A stretch of 64,000 nucleotides of DNA, from positions 114,851,067 to 114,915,066 of the forward strand of contig JBOZIK010000001.1 in NCBI GenBank assembly GCA_051453625.1, in the 5' to 3' direction. Position numbers and translations under genes: made by a program. Origin of the DNA: Welwitschia mirabilis (taxonomy: Eukaryota > Gnetophyta > Gnetopsida > Welwitschiales). The notes below the pieces were generated by a model, which was given only the letters and a program-made list of their open reading frames with translations, was not told the DNA's origin and did no database searches. Shown here one piece after another: positions 37,230-49,101 of this stretch (position 1 is the stretch's first letter; every line of letters begins with the position of its first letter).

Positions 37230-38518
37230 TGCATCTTAGCATGTAAAATTAATATTAGGAGAAAAATATTCAGTTAATCTTAATGAAAGACATTCATATA
37301 ATTAATTTTATCATAAAAACATGTCTTCTATTGATTTTCACAATAATTATGGACTTATCAATTGCTCATGACATTTTTAGGTTAATTATCTCAATTTGAA
37401 AGACATGCTAAAAATTAACTATAATTCTTGCTCAAATGTTGATGTCATCATCCAGTTCACCCAACACTACTGTTCTTTTTACTTGAAATGTTGCAAAACT
37501 CATGTTCCTAACTTTTCCCGGAGAACTAAATTAAATGCAATTATGAACTTGATCTAATTCCACATCAAGAATAAATTGCATTCTTGATGACATGTGGTAC
37601 AATGATAAGGACTTGCAAAGTGATATGAGATATTACTGAGGAGGATGACAATGAAAATACATAGTAATGATAATAGCTGGTAGCAATTGTATCATCTAGG
37701 AGCCAAGTATCAACAACATCATAGAAATCTTTATCAAATAAAAAATGATACAAACCATCCTGTCTAATGCCATCATTATGTAACTTTCCATCTAATGCTA
37801 CACACCAAGAGCTTATATCCACTTCTCACTCCATCTTCCTATAAAATCACTTTGAGTTATTCATTGTGTTATCTCTGCCTTTGGAGAATTAAGAACCTTG
37901 GATTATTAATTATAATGGTCTTCTATAATCCTTTAAGGAGTGAGCTAGTCTTTGAGGATTGTTTGAGAAGTTCTATAACATTCGTCTTCCTTTGTTATAA
38001 AGTGCTTCTTTCTTTAATACATAAAGGTTTTTACTTTTAATTTTAAATCATGAGTCACTTTATATTTTAAATGTTTAGATAGCAACTTAACTATTACGCT
38101 TAATTTCATTTGAATGAGCTTTTTAATGATTTATTATTAGTGTTTTATCTTTATCTATTTTAAGTATTTAGGATTCTCACCTTTTATTATTATTTAATTC
38201 TTTAAAAGATCAAGTGATAATTGAGTTCACCATCATTCATATGGTGAATGATATTATGTCATCATGATATAATCCAAAAATACTTGATAGTTTTAAGTGT
38301 ATTAGAATAAAGCATTCATAATGTTAAAGTGAAGAAATGCTGAAGAATTATTTGGCAAAACCTTAGAGCTAGCTTGCTTCTCTATTTTCTTAAGTTTCAA
38401 ACACAACCCTAATTTCTTCTTTTATTATAGCTTATACTTAAGTTACATCTGTTATCTTAGTGAACAAAATGATAACTAAGTTTTTAACTTACTTTAAATC
38501 CAATTATTATAAAACAAC
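37230..38518 (+). repeat. Element A 3' LTR
   Basis: Starts TGCATCTTAGCATG and ends near AAAACAACAAA. CTATAAAATC at 37839 is its TATA motif. About 70 bp of flanking sequence follow before the gap, and the same flank follows 40873 and opens the contig at 42943. Confidence 0.7.
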
Positions 38519-38587
38519 AAAGATTAGATTATGATTTCTTTATGTACTAACCATTCTTTTTTTTAATTCTTTTTCTATATAATATAT

Positions 38588-38687
38588 NNNNNNNNNNNNN
38601 NNNNNNNNNNNNNNNNNNNNNNNNNNNNNNNNNNNNNNNNNNNNNNNNNNNNNNNNNNNNNNNNNNNNNNNNNNNNNNNNNNNNNNN
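38588..38687. other. Assembly gap (100 N) flanked by a ~2.2-kb duplicate
   Basis: The right contig (38688 on) starts at a point equivalent to 36393. The left contig ends at a point equivalent to about 40943. Confidence 0.9.
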
Positions 38688-40873
38688 ACATATTCAACTA
38701 CATTAGAACTATAAATCCTTGCTAGTATTATAGCATTAGTTTCTATGTAAAACAACATTCTTAACTTTGTTAGCAAAAAATGTCATAATACTAGATGCTC
38801 AATCTGATTTAAAGGCTTAAAGTAAGGGTATATGCACTAGTAGAAATGAAAAATAAAAGAATGCAAAAGGAGGGAAATTAAAGGCATGTAGTGTGCTGTA
38901 ATCTTTTAACTCTCATCCTTAGGATTTACAATGATTGTTTAAATTCCTATGATTTACTTGGTTAAGACTATGCTTGCTTGATATCGCAATCCACTAAAAA
39001 TATAATAAGAACCATTAACTTAGGATAGTTTGCTTGTTTATTCATCAATTTTTAGTTAAATCCTTTAATACATTTTCATCTTAATTATCTTATCCACTTT
39101 TTCTTACCTCACTTTATTCCCATTTCATGAGAAATAAATCCTAAGATATCACCCATTTCTATGGATTGACCTTTCACTTAGCATCATTTTGCATTAGTTA
39201 GTATTTTCCTTTTATAGCTTATTGCATTGTTTTACATGGTTTTTAATAAAATAACCCAACATAATGTTTTTAAAACTATGTTCTCAAAATAATTTTAACA
39301 CTTTTTCCATCATATAACTTTGAGGATAAAGTTCAATTTGGTTAGAGCATATGACATCTAATTTACATGTAAAATTTTTTTTATTTTAATGCCTTAATTA
39401 TAGAAAATTGGTCATGAATGTTTAAAGTTATATCATTCATAAACTTGAGAACTTTTAGCATTGACAATTTTTTCATGTTTAATCATTTAATTATGAACTT
39501 TTGCTAAGGCATTAGTAAAGATCTAGTTGGATATGTATTAACATGTAAAAATTAACATTATGAGCAAGTTAAATGTCTAATTAATCTTAATTAAAGACAT
39601 TAATATAATTGATTTTATCAAAAAAACATGTCTTCTATTGATTTTTACAATAATTGTGGACTTATCAATTGTTCATGACATTTTTAGATTAATTATCTCA
39701 ACTTGAAGAACATGCTAAAATTGACTATAATTCTTTCTCAAATGCTAACATCATCATTCAGATCATGCAGTGCTACTATTTTTTGTTTAATTAAAATTTT
39801 ACAAAACTCATGTTTTTAACTTTTCATGGAGAACTAAATTAAATGCAATTATGAACTTGATTTAATTCCACATCAAAAATAAATTTCATTCTTCATGACA
39901 TGTGGTGATGATGATAAGGACTTGTAAAGTGACATGTGATATTACTAGGTAGGATGACAGTGGAAACACATGACAATGATAGTAGTTGATAGTAGTTATA
40001 GCATCCAGGAGTCAAGTATCAACATCATCATAGGAATCTTTATCAAATGGAAAAGAAGATAAATCATCTTTTCTAATGCCATCATTATGTAACTTTTCAT
40101 ATAACACTACACACGAAGAGCTTGTATTAACTTTTTACCCCATCTTCCTATAAAAAGTCTTTGAGTCCTTTATTGTATTATCTTTATTTTTAGGAAATTA
40201 AGAACTTTGGATCATTAATTGTGATGATCTTCTAAGTAACCCTTTGAGGAGTAAGCTAGTATTTGAGGATTATTTGAGGAGATCTATAGAATTCCTCTTG
40301 CTTTATTATCAGGTGTTTTTTTCTTTAATACATAAAGTTGTTTACTTTTGATTTCAAATCATCAGTCACTTTATATTTGAAATGTTTAGATAGCAACTTA
40401 ACTATTAAGATTTATTTCATTTTAATAATTTTTTAATAATTTGGTTTAAGTATTTTAACTTTATCGATTTTAAGTATTTAGGGTTCTTACCTTTCATTAT
40501 TATATAAGGCTTTAAAAGATCAAGTGAAAATCAATTTTATTGTCATTTATATGATAAATGAGATTATGTCATCATGATCTAAGCCAAAATACTTGATAGT
40601 TTTAAGCATGTTAGAAGAAAGTACTTATAACATTCGAGTGAAAAATTGATGAAGAATGACTTGGCAAAATCTTAGAGCTAGCTCGCTTCTCTCTTTGCCT
40701 AACTCAAAGTTTTAAACACACCTTTAAAATTACCCCTTTTTATTTTTTTTTTTATTATTACTTGCACTTAAGTTAAAGTTGTACAATTTTGAAAAAACCT
40801 ACCTCAATTATCTTAGTAGACAAAATGATAACTAATTTTTTAACTTACTTTAAATTTAGTCATTGTAAAATGA
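38688..40873 (+). mobile_element. Element A 3' part, alternative version, with 3' LTR at 39534-40873
   Basis: Diverged copy of 36393-38518: the 3' non-coding region, then the LTR from about 39534 (TGTATTAACATG) to about 40873. CTATAAAAAG at 40148 is the TATA motif. It lies on a 4.15-kb contig whose left half duplicates the end of the previous contig and whose right half duplicates the start of the next, so it is probably redundant. Confidence 0.75.
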
Positions 40874-41909
40874 CAAAATTTGAGTTATGATTTTTTTAAT
40901 GTACTAAAGATCCTTATTTTTATTCTTTCCCTATATAACATATCTAATTTTTTTGAAGTTTGATTTTATAGTTTTCTATGTAGAGCTTTTCTTCTTTCTC
41001 TTATACTAATTCTATGATTTGTAAATTTAGCTAATAAAATATTATATAAATTATGAACTCATCAAACTTTTCATTCTCTTTTTTTCTAATATTTGTAATT
41101 TGTTCTTTCAAATCTTTAACAACTTTCATAAGTTAGATTTTTTCTAAAAAGACATTTTTCAATGATCCCCATGAATTAAAATCATGATTAAGGGTTCTAT
41201 GATATCATAATTATATATCTCTTTTTAAGAAATATGGAAAGTTCTTGAGATAATAAAACTATATTATCAAGTAATTTGTTTTGCAAAAGAAATCAAATAG
41301 ACTTAAGTGGAGGAAAGCTTTTCCTAATTTATTTTTTTCAACTATTGGTATTAAAGTAATATTAATATTTTTTATTTCTCTAAAATTCATGAGGTTGAGG
41401 GATTTATAAAACTTTACTTATTTGATCCATAATAATCGAAACTAAGTGAAGTCAAGTGTCCATCATCATCCTAATAATGTCCTCCTATAAATTTTAATAT
41501 TCCTTTATGGTTATTTTTAGTTTTTTACTTAAGTTTTCCTTATAAAGATCTGATAATTCTTTATTTAATTAGAATAAGAATAGATTTATCTCTAGGTATT
41601 GGTCTCATGTCTTTTTCATTACTATTGAGATCTTATATTTAATGTTTATTATGATTCTATCATGTGAGTACTTACCTAAATCATACTCTTTAGATCTTTT
41701 TATAAATCTTTCTTTTCCATATCTTTGTTTTCCTTTATTAGCTTAGAAACTATAAGTTATCTTGTCATTGTTAAGGTATCTTTAGATGGTTCTTCTTTTA
41801 GTGTCAAAATAACAAGTCTAAAACTTATAAAGTGAGCATCGTATTAATACTAAAAATAACATAAAACAAACTAAAATATAAGGATTGATAGTATGTAAAA
41901 CTTAATATT
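40874..41909. other. Spacer between LTR A and LTR B, alternative version
   Basis: The flank of element A is shared with 43055-44100 at high similarity. I see no gene in it. Short lysine-rich minus-strand traces near 41050-41170 are not assignable. Confidence 0.45.
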
Positions 41910-42842
41910 TGTTTTTAGTAATTATGACTAATTTAGCATAATAAAGTTTTATTTTTCATGGATTTATTGTTTTATCTTGATCTATACTATTAAACTTACA
42001 AAAAACTAACATTCTACCTCTATCATTAAACTTTTCATGTCTCTAATAGGGTGTTAGAGCTTAAGTCAAAAGCTCACAGTGAGATTTATCATAAAGCCAG
42101 TGATGCCGATAGGATCTAATAATAATGCTAGTCATCTTTGGATTTTAATGCATATTATTATTTCTTGGGATCTTTAGCTGATTATAAGATCATTAAGGTG
42201 GTTAGTGGGCTAGTCTAAAGTTACTGAAAATTGGAAATTTATGATACACTAAGCTTAACCTTAATTTTTGGGCTACGAAATGGAACTCAAGCCTTATTTT
42301 TGGAGACTTTCTTATCATATGCTATTTATGATTGATCTTTTTAAATTGTTAGGAACTTTATAAATTTTTTATTTCTAAGTTATTTGTTTAAAAAATAAGC
42401 TAATGCTTAAGGCTAGCATGACATATTAAGATGTTGCTTAACTCTTTCATTCATGTATTTTTTTTAATTATTACTATTAAGTGCTAATTTATTTAATTTA
42501 TTTTTAATTTCATGTTTGTATACTTTTCCATACTTGTAATGTTTGATTTAGGTTGAATTACCTTAAGAGTTTCCAATTCTCTGAGTGATTCTTCATGTGC
42601 TTATCTTAGTTCATAATCTACTATTATTTGATGTTTTTTGAAATGATTTCATGCTTTTCATGCTTATGAAGAAGGCTATGAGAGATAACATGACTTGGAG
42701 TCTTTACCAATACTTATGTAGTAAATGAGATTATGTCATTATGCTTGATCTGGAATGAATGCTTGACACGATTTATTTAAATTAATCATGAACTAATTTT
42801 TTATTATTAATATTTTTTCTATTATTGTTGTAATCATGCTAG
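41910..42842 (+). repeat. LTR B, partial, alternative version
   Basis: Homologous to the first ~900 bp of LTR B at 44101. It begins TGTTTTTAGTAATT and reaches the gap at CATGCTAG. The TATA position (near 42274) is mutated to GGCTACGAAA. Confidence 0.7.
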
Positions 42843-42942
42843 NNNNNNNNNNNNNNNNNNNNNNNNNNNNNNNNNNNNNNNNNNNNNNNNNNNNNNNNNN
42901 NNNNNNNNNNNNNNNNNNNNNNNNNNNNNNNNNNNNNNNNNN
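42843..42942. other. Assembly gap (100 N) flanked by a ~2.1-kb duplicate
   Basis: Sequence from 42943 repeats that from about 40716, but it matches the end of the earlier contig (38402-38587) better, at roughly 95%. Confidence 0.9.
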
Positions 42943-44100
42943 ACAATCCTAATTTCTTCTTTTATTGTAGCTTATACTTAAGTTACATCTGTTATCTTAG
43001 TGGACAAAATGATAACTAAGTTTTTAACTTACTTTAAATCCAATCATTATAGAACAACAAAGATTGGATTATGATTTCTTTATGTACTAACTATTCTTCT
43101 TTTTTATTCTTTTCCTATATAATATATATAATTTTTTTGAAGTCTGATTTTATAGTTCTCTATGTAGAGCCTTTGTTCTTTCTCTTATACTAATTCCATG
43201 ATTTATAAATTTACTTAATAAAATATTATATCTATTATGAACTCTTCAAACTTTTTATTTTCTTTTTATCTTACATTTATAAATTGTTCTCTCAAATCTT
43301 TAACAACTTTCATAAGTTGGAATTTTTCTAAAAAGGAATTTTTTTAATGCTCCCCATGAATAAAAATCATGGTTAAGGGTTTTATAATATCATAATTATA
43401 TATCTCTTTTTAATAAATATGGAAAGTCCTTGAGATAATAAACTATATTATCAAGTAATTTGTTTTGCAAAAGAAATCAAACAAACTTAAGTGAAGTAAA
43501 GGTTCCTCAAATACTTTTCTTTAACTATTGATATTAAAGTAATATTAATATTTGTGATTTCTATGAAATCCATGAGATTATAGGATCTATAAGACTAAAC
43601 TTATTAGATACATAATAATTGAAACTCAGTGACATCATCATCCTAATAATGTCCTCCTACAAATTTTCATGTTCTTCCATTTATTAATATTCCTTTGTGG
43701 TTATTTTTAGTTATTTAACTAAGTTTCCCTTCTAAAGCTCTGATAATTATTTATTTAATTAGAATAAGAATAGATTTATCTCTAGATAGTGGTCCCATGT
43801 GTTTCACATTACTATTAAGATCTTATATTTAATCTTTATTATGATTCTATCATGTAAGTACTTACCTGAATCGTACTCTTCAAGTTTTTTAATAAATCTT
43901 TATTTTTCATATATTTTTTTTCCTTTATTAGCTTTATAAACTATAAGTTATTTTGTCATTATTAAGTTATCTTTATATGGTTCTTCTTTTAGCGTTAAAA
44001 TAACAAGTCTAAAACTTATAAATCAAGCATCGTATTAATACTAAAAAGAACATAAAACAAACTAAAATATAAGTATTGATAGTATCTAAAAATTAACATG
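42943..44100. other. End of LTR A and spacer before element B
   Basis: The first ~110 bp are the end of LTR A. The rest is the same spacer as 40874-41909. No gene was recognised. Confidence 0.6.
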
Positions 44101-45294
44101 TGTTTTTAGCAATTAGATCCAATTTAGCGTAATCAAGTTCTAGTTTTCATGCATTTATTACTTTATCTTGATCTATACTATTAAACTCATAAAAAAGCCT
44201 CTACCTCTATCATTAAACTTTTCATGTCTTTGATAACGTATTAGAGCTTCAGTCAAAAGCTTATGGTGAAATTCATCATAAAGCCAGTGATGCAAATAGG
44301 ATCTAATAATAATGTTATCATATTTGGATTTTGAAGAATATTATTATGTCTTGGGATATTTAGCTAATTATAAGATCATTATAGTGGTTGGTGGACTAGT
44401 CAAAATTACCGAAAATTGGCAATTGCCAACACACTAATCCTAACCTCAATTTTTGGGCTATAAAAGCCTCATTTTTGGAGAACTTCTTGTTATATGATAT
44501 TTATGATTTATCTTTTTAAATTTTTAGGAACTATAAAAATGTTTTATTTCTAAGTTATTTATTTTATAAATGAGCTAGCACTCAAGGCTAACATGACATA
44601 TTAAGATTTTACTTGGATCTTTCATTCATGTAGATTTTTTTCCTATTATTACTATTAAGTTCTAAAATTTCTTTAATTTATTTTTTAACTTCAAGTTTGT
44701 ATACTTTTCCACACTTGTAATGTTTAATTTAGATTGAATTATGTTACGATTTTTCAATTCTCTGAGTGATTATTCATGTTCTTATCTTAGTTCATAGTCT
44801 ACTATTATTTGATGTTGTTTGGAATGATTTCATGCTTTTTATGCTTATGAAGTAGGCTATGAGAGATAATATGACTTGGAATCTTCACCAATACTTATGA
44901 GTAAATGATATTATATTATCATGCTTTTTTTACAATGAATGCTTGAGATTATTCCTTTAAATTAATCATAGAACAATTCTGTTATTATTAAGATTTTTTT
45001 TCTATTACTATTATGATAATGCTAGGTGCTTAGAGTTACACCTCATTTATAGCTTTATTTATCAATGACAACACCCTCTCTTGTAATACTAAATCTCTCT
45101 GTGATAGTTATAGAAATAGATTTTATGCATGCTTTGTCGTCTTGTTTACTACACTTATTTCTTAGAAAGAATGACATTGGGACTATACTACAAATGGAAG
45201 TTCTAATTTATTATGATAAATGTTGGGTTTGGTTATGAAATATTTGTATACCTAGAGTAACATATACAGTGATATTAGCATAGGTAAACTAACT
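44101..45294 (+). repeat. Element B 5' LTR
   Basis: Begins TGTTTTTAGCAATTAG and ends near GGTAAACTAACTAGAATA. CTATAAAAG at 44458-44466 is the TATA motif. Homologous to 51561-52769 and 41910-42842. Confidence 0.75.
44458..44466 (+). promoter_or_regulatory. LTR B TATA box
   Basis: CTATAAAAG preceded by TTGGG, conserved at 51904-51912 in the 3' LTR as GGGCTATAAAAGG. Confidence 0.6.
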
Positions 45295-45305
45295 AGAATA
45301 GTTTT

Positions 45306-45324
45306 TAGTTATCATTACTAAGGA
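45306..45324 (+). promoter_or_regulatory. Decayed primer-binding site of element B
   Basis: TAGTTATCATTACTAAGGA follows the LTR end, then ACAATGGCATGATAG, which also follows the PBS in element A. It is a heavily decayed TGGCGCC-type site. Confidence 0.5.
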
Positions 45325-45354
45325 CAATGGCATGATAGATATAATGGATTACAC

Positions 45355-45760
45355 AAAAAAATTCCTTTTTTGCTCTATTTCTTTTTCTACTCTTTCTCTT
45401 TTTACTTTTAATTATATTTCTCTTTTTCTAATGATTTTTCTTTATTTCACTATAATTTAAGGTTATACTAGTCCATTTCTACTATTTTTTTATTTATCTT
45501 TACTATAATTTTCTTTTTATACTAGCCCATTCTAGTGCTTTATTTTATTTATTTTTTCTTCTAGTCTTTTTTATTTACATTTTAATTATATTATTCACTT
45601 CTAGTGCCTTTTTTCTTTTTTTCCTCTCTCTCTCTCTCTAATAAATGGTACTAATCCTTTTTCATTAGAACTTAAACTGATCTTTTTTTATGTTTTTATT
45701 GTTTTTTATTTTTTAATTGTAATTTTATTTTTTATTATAAACTTTTTAGCTTTGACTTAT
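45355..45760 (+). other. Pyrimidine-rich leader of element B
   Basis: Long C/T-rich stretch with few G residues on the plus strand, including a (CT) run near 45627-45640. A single relic of the leader repeat seen in element A lies near 45645 (AATGGTACTAATCC). Confidence 0.55.
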
Positions 45761-46319
45761 TAAAATTGCTATATGCAAATTTTCTATGTAATGCTAACTA
45801 AGTTTCTTTAGGTTTTCTAAAGAAAAGAATTTTTTTCAAAAAGAAAAATTCCAAAAAATTTTTATAGGATTTTTATTTTTATTAAGTTAAGAAACTTATT
45901 CTTTTTCTCGCCTCTTTTTCTTTTGCAAAACTAATGTACCATCTTCTCTCACTAGTGCTGCTATTATTTTTTAGATTTTGAACCTAAAATTTCACCAAGT
46001 TTTATTTTAGAATCTTTCAGAATATTTCTTCAGCTTAATGAGTCTCAATCTATAAAAAAATTATATGAATTGGAAATGTAATTTATATGGAAAATTGCAC
46101 TGTACCTATTCAAATGCTAACATGAATTCAGATTTAGATCATGAGGATAAATCTTTTTTTATAAGTCATTAATGAGATAGATTCAACTAATACCACAACA
46201 TGAACTAAAACAACCATTAACATTTCTAATCTACCCATCCTAGAAACCATCCTAACACTTAATAACCTAAAAATATCTAAAATATTATCTTCAACCTCAA
46301 GGCTTATAATCCTTATCTT

Positions 46320-47400
46320 ACATAGTTTAACCTTTGAATGCTCATGGAATACAATTTGAACCTATCATTATTCAACTGTTAAAACACTTTCATGGTTTAG
46401 ATTCTGAAGATTTGTATTTACATCTTAACGAGTGTGAATGTGTTATTTCCATAATTTTTCATAATCCAAACACTTTAGATGTCCTTGGATTAACTCCTTT
46501 TTCCTTTTCCCTTAAAGAAAAAGCTAAATCTTGGTTATGCATCCTTAAATTAATTTCCATTACTACTTAGACACATCTTAACTAAGCTTTCATTAAGGAA
46601 TCCTTAGATGGCTATAAGACAAATATCCTTAGGAGAGAAATCATGAAGTTACAATAAAAAGATAATGAAAATTTTTTCTAAACATTATAAATATTTAAAT
46701 ATCTATTCTTAAGTGTTTTCCACATGGTTTTAAGTGAGGTAGAGTCACAAGTTTTTTTTAAGAAGGTCTCTTTTCTCAAACCATAAATAGCTTGTTGAAA
46801 TGATGTATAAAAGAATTTTCCTAAACTTATAAATTTATGAAGCTTGAGATTTAATAAAAATCATTCCTAATAGTTCATTAAATTAGGAGAAGATAAATGA
46901 ACCAACTAGATCACATCATGCGATTAAGAAAACTAGCATCTTTAGGCTTCCTAATAACATTGAGGTTAAAAATTTATCAGATAAACTCTCTAGAAAGATT
47001 GAATCCCTTAGAATCTCTTTGAAGCTTATTATCCATTAACTATTTATTTCATCGCCATGAAAACATTCGTGAAATCTTAAAATATCTGTCCATTCCCACA
47101 CTCGAAGATGTATTAAAGAAGTAAGTAAATATTATAGGATAACAATGGTAAATTATAAGAGTTAATAATCCTTACTTTAATACTTATAACCCTAAATGAA
47201 TAAAGCACTCAATATTTTCATGGAGATAAGATAATCACAATAAATCCTTTGTAAGTTAATTTAACAATTAATATCTTTCATAATCTTATAATCATCAATT
47301 CTTATCTTTTAATAACCAACACTCTTCATCACATTCTTTGGAAGATACTCTTAAAACATTCATGGAAGCATAAGGGCAGTTGTTCAATATACCTTCATCC
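46320..47400 (+). pseudogene. Element B gag remnant
   Basis: The open frame 46334-46570 (78 codons) reads FEPIIIQLLKHFHGLDSEDL, YLHLNECECVIS, then LTPFSFSLKEKAKSWL. This is the start of the plant Ty3/gypsy gag domain: Q(F)HGL..EDP..HL..F, RL.LFPFSLKDKAK.WL. After a stop, AFIKESLDGYKTNILRREIM and KDNENFF follow the .F(L)..FFP..KT..LRR(E/D)I..F.Q.(D/E)DE(S)FYE block. Near 47190-47250 YNPK and HSIFSWR match NPGW.NHPNFSWR, and EDTLKTFMEA at 47344 matches the LEDTLK.FM tail. Several stops make it a pseudogene. Confidence 0.8.
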
Positions 47401-47419
47401 ATACCCTTAGTACACATCA

Positions 47420-48060
47420 CTAGTTATGGCATGTAAGGTTACCTATATTGGAGGATTATGAACCATTATGTATAGTAGTTGAGTTCATTCCCTAATAATG
47501 GCTATAGATAGAGATTGATTAACCTGGCCATTGAACCTATATCCCTAGGTTAATTATTATGGTTGTAATAACTCTAACTAAACCAACATGTGGTGAGTGG
47601 ATTCAAACTAGCATACATTCCTCTTATGTAGTCTAGACAACTTTAGGTTGGTTTAATTACATCAATGAATCTTGATATAGTCATAACCAGTGTAGAGGAT
47701 ATGTAAGTAGGTTATTTGTTCGCTCTGGTTAAACTAACTGTTACTAGTGGCTATGTTCCTATCATATATAGGCTACTTATGTTTAGCGTGGGAATCATAG
47801 GCTAGTGTTTGAGAACATAGTGGAGCTTTTAAAGTTGTTGAATCCACTTAGATATAGTTAATCATTTTCCCACCTCTAGTAACTGATTACATGTGGGTCA
47901 CTCCATTCCACCTAGCTTTCATTCAAGTTTATGCTAGTATAGTGCATCCGTAAACTAGAACACTATGTAAATTAGCTCATTTAGAGAACTCAACATGTAA
48001 TAATAATCAATAATAACTCAACCAAAAAACTTCTTACATGTTATAAAATATTGAACAAAA
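47420..48060. other. Segment of richer composition inside element B, possibly an insertion
   Basis: Between the gag tail and the gag-PR linker lies about 640 bp with visibly more G and C than its surroundings (for example TTCGCTCTGGTT near 47719). No coding trace is visible. It could be a small non-autonomous insertion or the less decayed 3' part of gag. No terminal inverted repeat was established. Confidence 0.35.
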
Positions 48061-48389
48061 ATTTAATAGTTGAATAACTTACTATTTATATCCTATTTTT
48101 TTTGGACCAATGTGAGAAGGGTAAGCTTCTTGCATGTTCTAAACCAAATCCTAATAGTTATGATATAATTGAAGGGTTACATGATATACATGTTAAAGAA
48201 ACCAAAGTCATATACCTAAGGATTAAAAAGTAAATCAACCAAATCTTAAAGAGAAATTCAACACATGAGGATGAAGCACCTAGTCAGCTTAGTGGACATA
48301 AGAAAATTGAGGAAGAACCAAAAGTATAAGTTCCATCCTATAGAAAGGCCTTATCTTTTTGTCAGTAATTTTATAAAAGACAAATTATA

Positions 48390-49101
48390 TAATAAGCAAT
48401 AAGAATCTCTACAAATTTTCAAGAAAGTTAATATCAATATTTCTCTTTTAGAATTTATTAAGAAGATCCCCTCTTATGCCAAATTTCTTAAGGGCCCATG
48501 CATAGTTAAGAAGAGAATGAACTTGAAGGGTAGAGTTCTTTTACTTTAAAAAATAAGTGTCCTTATTCAAAAGTAAATTCCTTTAAAATATAAAGATCCA
48601 TAATTTCCAACTATTTCAATTAGCATTATAGATCAGCACATTAGAGAATCTTTGTTACATTTAGAAGCTAGTATCAATCTTTACCTTATTGCGTCTCCAA
48701 AGAACTTGACTTAGAAATTGTTAAAAGTATCAAACTCTAACTATAGTTGGTAGATAACTCTATAAAATTACCTTTAGGGGTAATATAATATATTATTATT
48801 TAGGTGAATTTTTGTTACTTTTTTATGAATTTTGTAGTTTTGAAAATGAAGAGTACAATTAATCATGTAGTTCGTATATCTTAAGTAGACCTTTTTTATA
48901 ACTTGTAATACCTTGATTAGCTATAGAAATGGTTTCATGCAAATACCTTTTGGAAATATTACTATTAAAATGAATGAATTTCATACTATTAAAGAACCTT
49001 TAAATGATAATGGTTTGCAACTTGTTAACATGTTAAAATGTCTCTTAATCTTCAATCATCCTCCCACAACCAAAACATTTTCACTTTATCTTAATATTTG
49101 A
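48390..49101 (+). pseudogene. Element B gag-PR linker and aspartic protease remnant
   Basis: Near 48413-48510 the frame reads LQIFKKVNINISLLEFIKKI, PSYAKFLKGPCIVKK. This is a very good match to the linker (FRKV.VNIPLLDAI.Q.P.YAKFLK.LC..K). LEASINLYLI near 48660 is the DLGASINLLP active site with the catalytic Asp lost. The open frame 48913-49101 gives SYRNGFMQIPFGNITIKMNE, matching the post-LGRPFLAT segment (.C.NG.M...(F/Y)GNMT...N.F). The same block follows protease in element A. Confidence 0.75.

Larger units (their letters stand above)
31149..38518 (+). mobile_element. Element A: non-autonomous gag-PR LTR retrotransposon, full length
   Basis: A complete but decayed plus-strand element of about 7.4 kb. 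It has a 5' LTR (31149-32472), PBS (32478), repeat-bearing leader, gag (about 33600-35000), gag-PR linker (about 35030), protease (35290-35560), a 1.6-kb non-coding 3' region and a 3' LTR (37230-38518). The 1.6 kb after protease is too short for RT, RNase H and integrase, and no RT motif is seen in it. The plan recalls the gag-carrying non-autonomous plant elements called TR-GAG. The two LTRs look roughly 78-80% identical, so the insertion is old. Confidence 0.7.
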
